NCBI GenBank assembly: GCA_027596075.1
Contig: JADGJC010000127.1
Span: forward strand, 44,630 to 108,629
Length of the DNA: 64,000 nucleotides
From: Rhizophlyctis rosea
Lineage: Eukaryota; Chytridiomycota; Chytridiomycetes; Rhizophlyctidales; Rhizophlyctidaceae
Direction: 5' to 3'
Made by a program: the position numbers and the translations under genes. Under the pieces are notes generated by a model. It saw only the letters and a list, made by a program, of their open reading frames with translations, was not told where the DNA came from and made no database searches. Below are positions 35,961 through 46,380 of this stretch, piece by piece (position 1 is the stretch's first letter; every line of letters starts with the position of its first letter).

Positions 35961-36505
35961 TTCATCTTCGAGTTCGCCGACCGGTGGGTCTCCTTCATAG
36001 ATATTGATTCATCTGGATAGGGTGGTTCGTGGCGGAATTCATAGTTGAAGAAGGTTATATACCCGTAGGTAGTGACGAATAGTTGTAGTGTCATATATTA
36101 TAATGTGTCGATACTTATTAAATGTAGTGCAGCCTGCCTGCGTTGCAGCAATCTCCGATTTTCGTGCCAGTATCTTCCCTATGAAGGGGTATCAACAATG
36201 ATGGGAAGTTCAGTCGCTGACAGGAACAGAATTTGCCGATCCTTGCAAGGAATGTATTGAGTAGGCACTAGACAAAATCAATGACCATGCGACCAGTCGA
36301 AGTGGTCGAATTTTCAAGATCTGGCCTGGGACCAAGTGCGGCACAGTCACGGGAAGCGCCACACCCCATGTGGTAATTTTTGGGTGGAGCTGAATTCTAG
36401 AACTTGTTCCATCATCCACGCAAGTTTTATATACAGCGCATCATATTTCGATGTGGTTCATCTTTGCCGCGTGTTCATCTTACGATATTCACGACCGTTA
36501 TCAGC
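35961..36505. other. Intergenic, nothing recognised
   Basis: 545 bp after the glycosyltransferase gene. It contains short open frames on both strands that are not supported by any family match or splice structure. Confidence 0.4.
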
Positions 36506-37098
36506 ATGATGCCAGTTCACAATGGGGCTTTTAGTCAGGGCAACTGGTCGTTGCCGACTCCCATGGCCGTGGATGCATACGTGATTGAACAACCAGCGCC
36601 CGCGGATGTACCCATGCAGCTACCAGCAGAAAATGCGTATGTAAGTACGAACTAATCTGTTCTACGCGTCAAACAGCTGGTCTAACGCCTCTGTAATTTC
36701 AGGCTCCACCCCCAGATCCATACGAAGCAAAACTAAATTGCCTAATGCACAGAGAACGAAAGGACCGCTGCGAGATCTGCATCAATCGGGAGCTAAAAGA
36801 TCATAAAGAGTACATACGCATAACGGAGCGGGATATCAAGCTCACGAAACAACGGCAGAAACGGACGGGACGATTGTCGAATTATCAGAAGGAGGAGTTG
36901 GAGCGATGGCAGAAGGAGCTGGTGCAATATGAGGAGAGGATGTGTTATTTTAAGGGACTTTTGGCGGATAAGAGAAGGTCAAAGCATAAGGAGAAGCATG
37001 GGGCTCAGAGTGGATGGATAGACTTTTGTGCGTCGTTTAGTAATCTGCGGATGAGGGCGAGTGTGGGTCCTATGGAGATTTCTGCGAAGGAATCGTGA
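36506..37098 (+). CDS. Small coiled-coil protein, unrecognised
   Basis: Two exons, 36506-36640 and 36703-37098, give 176 residues. The first 45 residues are Pro/Ala-rich. Then come a Cys motif RKDRCEIC, a basic and acidic helical segment (DHKEYIRITERDIKLTKQRQ) predicted as a coiled coil, and a basic tail (DKRRSKHKEKHG). No family was recognised. The splice site is a consensus GTAAGT and frame continuity supports it. Confidence 0.6.
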
Positions 37099-37609
37099 TT
37101 TGTTGTGAGCAGATTTGTATGGAAGGCGGCATAACTAGTGGTAGAATATGTAGCTACTATCATGTATATACTTTATATTGTGACAGAACACCATCATTCC
37201 CTGCATGTGAAGCAACTCCGGTCAGTCCGTGGTTACTGTCCTCAATTTCAGCAATGTACTTGACTTGATTTGTTTACTTCCTCTTCAGATGATAGTTTCC
37301 ATGTTATACACACGGTGATGATCTCGATTGGACTCTATATCATGGAAACAGTGAAGGTATCGAAGGAAGAAGCATATCCGAACGTCACGATATCTCTGAA
37401 TGAGGTGTTTCGACCCGAAGAAAGCGGACCCTGGCGTCATATTTGTGTTGAGTGGCTTGCTCAACGGCGACAGTGCCCCTTGTGACAGTGCCACCAACAA
37501 AATGGGCCAATTTTGCGAACCTTTCCTCCTCTCCTGCCAATAGATATGATACACCCCACTCTCAATCATCAACAGCGCCAAGCAGCATAGTCGTCGAACT
37601 CTCTGAAAA
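37099..37609. other. Intergenic, promoter of ANKRD16 gene
   Basis: 511 bp. A short open frame on the plus strand and a minus-strand open frame reach into the neighbouring gene; neither is supported. No repeat was recognised. Confidence 0.4.
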
Positions 37610-38962
37610 ATGAAGTCGCAACCAAGCTGGGGCACCTTAGTGAGAGCTGTAACGCATGGCGACACAACCTCCCTTGCTGCCCTTCTACAGCCTAGTCACG
37701 TCAACGATGCCAGTGAGCACGGCGACCGACTTTTGCACTTTGCGGCTCGTGCGGGCAAGCTGGAAGCTGTGAAGGCGTTGGTGGAGGAGTTTGGTGCAGA
37801 TGTCAACGTGCCAAATAAGAATTGTGAGTACCTAAACGACAGAACCCATACACTGCTTTACGAGGCTCGTGGACAGACGTCGGCACTCGCCGCTTTGGTC
37901 GGCCGATCTGTAAGTTCAACACTGGCGCGTACTCACTGCGCTCCCACCTTCGTTGGCAAAAGCTAGAAGACCACTTCATGAGTGCATAGAGAACCATGAC
38001 ATAGTAGAGTATCTCCTCAATCATGGCGCAGATCCTAACGGTTTCAAGGTATTTGACCTGATTGTTGGCCACAGTGAGAAGTAAACATACCGACTCTAAA
38101 GATCATTCCAATAAGCAAGGCACATGGACTCCCCTGATGCTCACAACCTCCAAATCCCTCCCCGAAACCCTTACCCTCCTCCACTCCCGTGGCGCCCTCC
38201 TCACACCACAAAACAAAGACGGCTGGAACTGTCTCCATCTCGCCGCCCAATCCGGATCACTCCCCTGCATACTTTTCATCCTCCAACATGTACCTGAACT
38301 AGTCTGGATCCACGCTAGAAATGGCATGGTGCCCGTCCACGTTGCGGCTAAGCATGGTTTCCGGGAATGTGTGGAGGCCTTGATGGGCAGTATGGTTGCT
38401 CAAGAGATCGTAACACCTGAGCGGAATCAGGATGGTGTCAAGGCGGTGGAAATGCCGACGAATGAAGGATTGACGGCTTTGCATTTGGGATGTCATTCTG
38501 GATCGGTGGAGACGATTGAGAGTTTGTTGGAGCGGTTTGGAGCAAATCCGTTCACGAGGGATAAGGCGGGTAGGACGGCGGTGCACCATGCGGCGATGGC
38601 TGGCCAAGTGCACGTGCTGGAGTTTTTAAAGACCTATTTGTTGAAGCATCCGGAGTGGTTGGGAGATGTGAGTGCAGGGGATGTGGAACGCAGCGTTCGC
38701 CGGGAGTTCGAACGGTCAGATACGTTTGATGGGTTCACGCCACTGCATTGGGCAGGGAAAGAAGGGTTTAGGGAAGTGATAGTCTGGCTGACGGATCCAC
38801 ATGGAGGTGGAGCTAGTAAGACGGCTGTTGATAATCGTGGAAGGACAGCAAGTAATGTTGGTAAGTAGATATATTATATATCTGATGGCAAAAGGAGTGT
38901 GGCCTCTGATAAGTTCTCTAGCGACAATATTCAGGAATGACAATTTGCTGCCATTCCTATGA
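37610..38962 (+). CDS. ANKRD16: ANKRD16-like ankyrin repeat protein
   Basis: Homologue of ANKRD16, which in mammals binds alanyl-tRNA synthetase and prevents Ser mischarging. Exons: 37610-37823, 37963-38048, 38116-38860 and 38922-38962 (361 residues, about the length of human ANKRD16). Nine or so ankyrin repeats are seen: LLHFAARAGKLEAVKALV, RRPLHECIENHDIVEYLL, TWTPLMLTTSKSLPETL, GWNCLHLAAQSGSLPCIL, MVPVHVAAKHGFRECVEAL, LTALHLGCHSGSVETIESLL, RTAVHHAAMAGQVHVLEFL and FTPLHWAGKEGFREVIVWL. Exon 2 is short and uses acceptor AAG, as does exon 3; both are needed to keep the frame. A role with AlaRS in this organism is inferred from family only. Confidence 0.82.
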
Positions 38963-39141
38963 CATGATGAGTGTTCAAGCCCTCTGCAAATACCTCTCAC
39001 TGTAATGCTTAAGACAAGTTCACCCAACATTTGCTCCTTGAGCCGTTGCAGCTACATCATTTGGCCTTCTTTTCTTCTCAACTTGATGACCTGGTTGATG
39101 ATATCCGTCATCCGCGCCGAAGCTAATGAACAATAAATGCG

Positions 39142-41456
39142 TCAGCAATCACACTTCAATGACGCACAGAGCTGTTTAGAGCACCCACATTCATCTTTCT
39201 GAATATGCGGCGCCTTCTTTGCGCTTCCCTTCCCGCTGTCTGCTGGTGCACTGCTTGGCCGTGATATGCCCCCACTCCCAGGTCTACCCTCCCTGTCTTC
39301 CTTCTCCAACACCTCAAAGATCCATCCTTGTCGAACGTCATCATCCGAATTCTCCCCTTCTTCGTTTCGGTATCCTCCCTTACTCAATTGTGTGTCGGCC
39401 AAAATTTTGGATAAGGACTCGTTGAACAGATCAAGAGATGAGGGAGCTTCAGGAGATAGGTCGATTGTGTGGGGCCAGAGGATCATGCTGGAGTTGGTTT
39501 TGAATGTTGCTGTTGTGGGGTTGTTGTCCGGGTGGGGGCAGTGGTCGTACATCCTGCATCCTGTCTGAGAGTGCGAGAGAGTTATTTGATCATGCTTCAG
39601 CAAAGTCGACCTGGGGTGATTCCTCGTTGCCCATTACCTTCCCAGCACCAAAAGGATCAAACCGGTACTCCACACTACCACAACATGGATATGATCCTTT
39701 CCCTGAGCCCTCGGTGTAGATGGCGTTGGATGAATGTTTGCGGCATGAGGTGAAGTCGGCGTATGCAATGACTTGTGAGCATGTGGTGCACGTGAAGTGG
39801 TGTGTGATGCCCCATATTCTACAGATGGGTTGTCAAGTCCGGGAAAATGTAATCGCAAGTTGCGGCTTGTGGGCCCTCACCTCCAAAAGACTTCTTTCCA
39901 GGACAATCCCGTCAACCGGAGAGATGCGATATAGTCATTCGGGTTGAATTTGGTATCTCTGATACCAGTTTAACTTTGGGAAGAGCGTCACTGGTCTCAT
40001 GACTGCATACCTTCGATGAACTGCCACGACCTCCCCGCAAAACCCAACTTCAATACGTGCCTTGGGACAGCGAAGGTGTCGCTCTTCCGCTTGTGCATAC
40101 ACTTGCCTGCAAAGTGTACAGCAATGTAGGATGGCCGGCGCTGCAGAAGGATCTGCAGCTTGGATAGTGGCACGGACCGCAGTTGTTGGTGCTGATTGAG
40201 GAGCGGCGGGTGGGCTCAGGGTGTCTGAAAGCTTATGCAGGTACAGACGACTATGGCCAAACTTGAGTATCGGGCACAGTCCAAATCTGCTAAGATCCTT
40301 TCGTACCTCTGTATTTTGTCGCGTGGGTCTTGGATCTTCGCCATATCATCCAATGTGAACAATTGAGCCAACCTGCAAGAATCAGTGATGTTTAGTCACT
40401 GGCAATGGATAATCATGAGCAAATATAGTTTACCTACTTCACCATAAGCACTTTGTTGATGCATCCCATATCGATAGGAACTGTTATGCAACACTATCAT
40501 CAACCGAACAACCAAGCAAAGACTGTCCCACATCGTTCGCGCATACCTTTGATGATCTCATTAATATTGTCATGCACATATTTCAAACTTACATCCTCCA
40601 ATGCCGCCATTTGGAGGAAGTTAGAACTAATCAAGATACTTATGGCAGTTCTTGGCTCTGTTGCGTGCTTCGTCGTCAATGCTTTCCCCATCCAGTGTTG
40701 CCCCCACATACTCTTACCCAGATTTGGTCTTTGCCGGGTCACGTACGACATCAACCATTCAAACACCTCGATATCACAATGGACATCTATGCTAACGTTT
40801 TCTGTAGGAGATGAGTATGAAGTGGATTTGCCATCGTTTACACTGGCAGAGTGGGGCCGATCTTGTAGATAGGTCGTGAAATACTTCATTTCTCGAAGGA
40901 GCACATGGCGCTTGCAATAGAAATCGCGTTTTGCTTTCAGAGCAGAGTTAGACTTTGTTCAGGACAGCCACCAAAGTATCAAATGATTACCATTGCGATT
41001 CTCATCGAAGACGTGGATTATGATGTCCTTGCTGGAATGGCGAGGTGCGTTTCGTGAGTGGTGACCGGTGCTATGAGTATTTTCTGCAGCGGGGGGAATA
41101 ACGTATGATCTGCCAGCTGTTCCAGCCACTACTGGTGCTGCAGAAGTGACAACGGGGGCAGAGGAGGGACGAGGGGTTGCGCATTTGGGTGGGGTATCCG
41201 TGTTCGCTATAAAAAAATGAGGTCAGTTGTCGAAGGTTTTTCCAAATACACTATGTAACGCTCACGTTTCTGCTTCTGATGGATCTGAGCGCATTTTGTT
41301 TCTAAAGTCAAATATGGAGAAAGATCTGGCATACTTGAAGAGACTTGGAAAGGAAAACGTTGCTGGTGGGCAAAATTGAGAGGAGTGGGCTGGCAGTGGG
41401 ACGAGATTTGGGAGAAGGACCCTCAAACGCGTGGAGGTGGATGGTGGAGCACCCAT
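39142..41456 (-). CDS. SANBR/KIAA1841-like BTB-type protein
   Basis: Homologue of SANBR (KIAA1841), a vertebrate SANT and BTB protein that restrains class-switch recombination; the ancestral role is unknown. The best supported part runs from about 41206 down. It shows KDIIIHVFDENRN, then LLREMKYFTTYLQD, the BTB-like SIDVHCDIEVFEWLMSYV, AISILISSNFLQMAAL, and a zinc-ribbon-like C-terminal half with the exon ending in YPCCG...RFDPFGAGK joined to TGCRMYDHCPHPDNN. The 3' end is KQLCASLKCDC then TGA at 39144-39142, a Cys-rich tail. The 5' exon is unclear: from the ATG at 41456 the phase does not fit the next exon, so another first exon or start is likely. Divergent from the neighbouring large gene, 160 bp apart. 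Confidence 0.75.
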
Positions 41457-41615
41457 GATTTGTGGCGTTCTGCCTCCCTGTCTGTCATGTCAGTGTCACG
41501 CCTTCACAACTGATTTGCTTTGCTCACCAGCGCACAGATTCCATGATCGCATTGTGTCCACCTTGTTGACTGCTGGTCGCACCCTCAACCATTGATCATA
41601 ACTCCTACACTTGGA

Positions 41616-44113
41616 ATGGACAACGTGAACGGCTGTGCTGTAAACGGTCAACATAACGGGGAAAGTTCGGGACTCCTTCCGGTGAAACGAGAGCCGCTCA
41701 GTCTGGAACCGGTGAGCAAACCGCTGAGTTGCACGATCGCAGGTTTATGCTCAGATAATAAGTGTACGTGACGAATCATCATTCATAGTCAGACGAGCAC
41801 TCATTGCGAGCCAAAAAGCTGAAAGGCGGCAAGCCGAACACCGCTGCGAGCATCCTGGAACTGCTTCAGCAGACACCGTTCATTCCCATCTCCCACCCAA
41901 TCTTTAAAGAGCTCTACACGGCTCACTTTGAGCACATTCCAACGTGGAAAGCAAACCATGGAACATGCCCATACTGCTATAGTAGCTCGGGAGAGATGGT
42001 CATGATGAATAGACTACCCTCCATTCCGAAGTGGTTGAGCGACCTTTGCACACGGAAACCCAAATTCCAGCTTCGAAAATTCGTGACCACCCACGGTTTA
42101 TCAGAGCCCTATCTCTGTCTGACATCAACTGTGGAAAATCAGATGGAGTTGACGCGCGTGGACGGCCATGTAGTATCTGCACGAGACCTCAGGAAGGCAA
42201 TAACTGGCCTAACAATCCCGCCGCGTGTCATCCCCCTTTTGGACCTGCGATGTATGCTTGCTTTCCGTCATGGGTACGAGTTCACCATCGAAGGGTTGAG
42301 AGAGGCGCTTGAAGCAATAGAAGGCGTGGCTCTGCGGGATTACGGAGGTACAGTTTGGGTCTTCACTGATCCCAATGCACGAGAAACGGCCGTTCAGCAC
42401 TTGGTGAAAGACATCGCCGATCTTCTCCACAATTGGGGTGCACTCGAATTGAGCTCAATAAGACAGTGGTATCGCAAGACATACTTCCGCAATGTTCCGG
42501 ATCACGGTAATGTCACTGTCTGTTTTGAATTGCACAGCCTGCTTGATCATTGATTCTCGCAGTTCTCCAAATTCCGCGGAACGAGCCCATTCAATTCGAG
42601 GCTTGGATCCGGAACAATATGCATGAAATCGCCGACCCAAATGGCTTCGCATCACAACTCATGTGCCGCGAGTACGTGTCGAAATGGGAAAATCAGCAAC
42701 GGGAATATCCCCGGGCCGGCTTTCTGTTGTATAAGAAGCCTCATCATTCAGATCGTACAAAGGCCCTGGGAATTCAACGTGGGGTGAAGGATGCTCGAAG
42801 TAAAGGCGATTGGCTCAAACTTCATCTGATGAACCTTTTACCACCCGGTTAGTATAATGTAGCCACATGCTGACTTTTGCTTATACCCTCTATCTCATCG
42901 TTGCTTATGGATAGATACCGTCACGCGACTGGATATACTAAGCGACTTGCATGAATGTACCTTCGGCCAACGGCCATTCAAGGGCAGTTTCGGCACTATC
43001 GACGAGGCGGTAGAGGCTTGGGCCGGGGATGTTTTGGTGGTGCAACGGCGTGCATATCGGGAAAAAGAAGGGTCGTCAGAAGTTAGATTTGTTTCGAAAG
43101 AGCTTGAGAACGAGGAGAAGGTGCCAGGGTTGGTTGAAGACATCGTGAAGAGATTGGAGGTGAATTGTGGGCGGGATGTGTGGTTACGAAGTGAGACAAT
43201 GTCGGAGGGCGAGGTTGATTCCGCTGCGAACGCGAATGGTGTGGGAAGGTGGGGAGACGACAAGGGAAGGGAAGGGGGCTCAAGTGGTCATGGAGATGGG
43301 CCTCGGGAAGCGGGTCGGGGAGGCGCCAACGGTCGAAATGTCAATGGGCGGCAGGAGTTCAGTGCAGAGCGGAGAAGTACGAGCTACCGACAAGGATCAT
43401 ATAGCTCTACGGAAAGAGAGCCTTCAGCTTTCGGAACGAAGCATCATCACCCGATGGAAAGCAACCAGATGGGCTCCAGTTGGGGAGGACGTAAAGAATT
43501 GGTGCATGCGGGTTTGCCGGCGGCTGCCTCAGGCGCTGACTCATCACCGTCATTTGATGGGGTGGAAGAGAGGGTAGTGGAACATGATCGGAAAGGGAAG
43601 AGTAGGGATGTCAAAAGTTATTCTAAACGTGATGGGTGGAGGGAAGAAGGGAGAGGCGCATTCCATCGTCCAGAAGATCGGGAAGAAGTACCGGTCAACC
43701 ACCGACCACGTACGACAGGAACCAATAGCGTCCCTCTTGGGATGCGTCGGAAGCGAGGACGTGACGGGGACGGGGGAGGTAGCGGCCACATCGAAGACCA
43801 TGGCAACTCTTACAATTCCAGCGACAGCCGTCGTCAGGCAAACGGATGGAGCTCCCGTGACACAGCACCGAATGGCGGGAGCGCTGCAAAGTCAAATGGA
43901 GATGTAGGGATCCCAATGAGCTCCCCTAGCAACTCCGACATTGACGATTTGGGGAGGCAAGCAGACGATCCGTTTGTGGCGCAGGAGTCGTTCGTTCCTC
44001 TCCCGGAGGACGATGAAGATGGGGATAATGTAATGGGCGACGTTTCGGCATCAGTCGCAACATACGCAGGGCCGGAGGAGACCACTTTAGACCAACTGCT
44101 CAATTTCATGTGA
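41616..44113 (+). CDS. Large protein with conserved N-half, unrecognised
   Basis: Four exons, 41616-41711, 41789-42506, 42563-42847 and 42915-44113, give 765 residues. Residues 35-420 look folded: SILELLQQTPFIPISHPIF, a Cys pair in GTCPYCYSSSG, VIPLLDLRCMLAFRHGYEF followed by a winged-helix-like segment (IEGLREALEAIEG, ETAVQHLVKDIADLLH) and REYVSKWENQQREYPRAG. Residues 440-765 are disordered, rich in Gly, Arg, Ser and Glu, with an acidic C-terminus (LPEDDEDGDNV). The domain order hints at nucleic-acid or chromatin work, but this is a guess. No family was recognised. Confidence 0.75.
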
Positions 44114-44665
44114 GGGTGTGTTAGGATAACCAACAGTTGTTGAAGTTTTGGATGAATGGAGGGTTTTATTTTGCAGTATGGGCGGTGGAAGTCATTGTTA
44201 GGCTTTTTGCGATTGTGGAGGCAATTTGGGTTGGTGTGCACCTTTGGCGAATAGTTTAGTTTTGGGTAGATGCTATATAGGTAAGAGTAGGGCAAATAGT
44301 TGGGTTGCCTCAGGTAGAAATGTGTTCATGCAATTTTTCACACTGCTGTGGCGAGCGAGTTGCACAAATCTCAAGAAGTCCTTTGATGCATATAAAAGGT
44401 GTGATGGGTTTGCGCCTTGAAATCGAACCTGTCGGGGCGCCATCATGCAAACAAAAAGTTGGTTTGTATATACACCTGGAGAGATTTTGCTAAATCCTGA
44501 TAGGGAGGGCAATTTTCGTCAATAACGCGCTTTTCAAGGAGAATGGCAAATTTCCCAAAAAAAACTTATGTATGTAGGATGAATGAGATGACAGCCACGC
44601 CTGAAACCATTGTTTCCTCCAGCTCTATTGTGCAACTGCAATTTACAGACAGCGATGAATCTGCA
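44114..44665. other. Intergenic, HET gene 3' side
   Basis: 552 bp between the two converging genes. A plus-strand open frame at 44543-44767 runs antisense to the HET gene and is not supported. No repeat or RNA gene was recognised. Confidence 0.4.
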
Positions 44666-46330
44666 TCACTGCAGCATGAGTGTAATTCGTTTCCCAGATT
44701 GTCGAACGAGGTTGGAAAGCCACTGGACGTCAGGGTTGTTCTTGGTGTCATCAGAATTGTTTTGTGAAGTGTAATCAGGTCTTCCGTTTCGTAGAAGGGA
44801 GGCCGTCGTATCACCGGCAACAGTTTTCAAGTGGGTGCAGACACGCTGAGTTTGTGCGTCAACAAGCACCAACCGACCCGCCCATAGCAATACGAAAAGG
44901 CGGTGCAATGTCGGGGTCGTGAATGGAGGTTGCTCGTAGGTCTGGAAAAGGCGGAAGTGGGAAGGCGTTTCCGAGAGTGCGAGGGCTCGTCCAGACCAGT
45001 TGTAGCGGATTCGCTGTGGTTGTATGCCGTGTAGATATCCGAAAATGGACCGCGCACCCTCCTTTTCTGTGCCTTCCGTTACCGACATCGGCAATGCATG
45101 TGCAGTCATGTGAAGTTTGGCCCTTCCATCTATCCTAACGTGATCAAACTCGACTAATCCACTGCTCGTGGATATGGGCAAAGTCCTCCAGACCTCATTT
45201 GCCCTCTCCTCTCCGTCCGACATACCCGCAATCGCCCACGACATCCCACTACTAAGCGGATACTCAAGCATATAAGTGCGCTCACCAGGCGCCAGCTTGC
45301 CCTTCCTGATCATGTCGAACACCCCTTCGCGCACCCGCCGCGCTTGCTCACATTTGTAATCTACAGAAACGTCCAGCCCGAGCAAACCCCGCACCCCATA
45401 CACATAATCCGCTTTCATGTAGCAGTCCCGAGTTGACACGTCCCGAATGATGGACTGGAAGTGTTGGTCGAGCATGTGAGGATCTTGAGCGACACCAGAA
45501 AGACCGAGAGGTTTGATGGCTTGCTCCAACCGCCGGTAAAGGGTTGCCAAAATGAAAGCGCTTTGGTCAGGGTCCGTCCATCGTGCGGTGCTTTCCAGCA
45601 TTTCGGTCAGACCCAACAAAGCTCTATACCCACGCTTTAAGATAAGATGGTCGGCTACGAACTCTCCCATGTGGTCATGATAATCGATTTTGGAGCTGAG
45701 GTAGACTTCCTGAGCGGTCCAGACACGTTTGGTCCATACGAGTTCAACGGCCGGCTGACGTTTACAGCGGTCGTCACAGGTTTGGGAACGGATTTGGCGG
45801 TCGGCGTGGGATGCAGCGCACCAGCGGCAGACGTAGGGGCTGTTGTTGACGCCGGCGAGCGCACGTAGGCGACCGTACAGGCCGTGGAGGACGAGTTCCA
45901 TATCGACGGTTAAGGGCATGGTGATATTGCCGGCTTCCCACAGTGGTGCCAGGTGGTTGAGGACTTGTAACGAGAGCCGGAAAATTTTGGCGTCGCCTTC
46001 GGTCAGGAGAACGCAGCACTTTTCAGCGTTCCGGTAGATGTCTCCCATGACTTCCACTTGGGCGCTTTTGTCCGCCGCGTCATTCTGATCTATAGAATAG
46101 ATATCACACCAGAAGGGAGCTAGCTTATTCCTGTCATCAGATATGATCCTATATAGTGCCTTCAGCTTTTCGGGGGACGCGACAAGGGTCTGGCCTTTGT
46201 TCGTGGTGTTGAGTGGATCTGGATGCCATGTGAACTTCGGGCCCCATATGTGCGAGATGACATTGTATCGTTGTGTGGGGATACCGGAGATATAGGACAT
46301 TTCGGAATAGTCGATAGCATAGACTTTCAA
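44666..46330 (-). CDS. HET-domain-like protein
   Basis: Single-exon protein of 554 residues with a heterokaryon-incompatibility (HET) type domain in the first half. Typical motifs: YNVISHIWGPKF near the N-terminus (the HET YxxLSHxWG block), then FWCDIYSIDQNDAADKSAQ followed by VEVMGDIYRNAEKCCVLL (the lWiDxxCInQ and yr.A blocks), and later RVWTAQEVYLSSKI. The middle holds a possible Zn-binding patch (VCRWCAASHADRQ). HET proteins trigger non-self recognition and cell death in filamentous ascomycetes; in a chytrid the role is unknown. A TATA box lies 43-50 bp upstream of the ATG. Confidence 0.8.
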   Translation of the reverse strand: MKVYAIDYSEMSYISGIPTQRYNVISHIWGPKFTWHPDPLNTTNKGQTLVASPEKLKALYRIISDDRNKLAPFWCDIYSIDQNDAADKSAQVEVMGDIYRNAEKCCVLLTEGDAKIFRLSLQVLNHLAPLWEAGNITMPLTVDMELVLHGLYGRLRALAGVNNSPYVCRWCAASHADRQIRSQTCDDRCKRQPAVELVWTKRVWTAQEVYLSSKIDYHDHMGEFVADHLILKRGYRALLGLTEMLESTARWTDPDQSAFILATLYRRLEQAIKPLGLSGVAQDPHMLDQHFQSIIRDVSTRDCYMKADYVYGVRGLLGLDVSVDYKCEQARRVREGVFDMIRKGKLAPGERTYMLEYPLSSGMSWAIAGMSDGEERANEVWRTLPISTSSGLVEFDHVRIDGRAKLHMTAHALPMSVTEGTEKEGARSIFGYLHGIQPQRIRYNWSGRALALSETPSHFRLFQTYEQPPFTTPTLHRLFVLLWAGRLVLVDAQTQRVCTHLKTVAGDTTASLLRNGRPDYTSQNNSDDTKNNPDVQWLSNLVRQSGKRITLMLQ

Positions 46331-46372
46331 TGTCGTGGGGGACCTGCAGAGGGGAACCTGCAGACGCCTCTC

Positions 46373-46380
46373 CTCTTATA
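46373..46380 (-). promoter_or_regulatory. TATA-like box of the HET-domain gene
   Basis: TATAAGAG on the minus strand, starting about 50 bp upstream of the ATG at 46330. Two copies of cctgcag flank it on the gene side (46343-46361). Confidence 0.4.
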
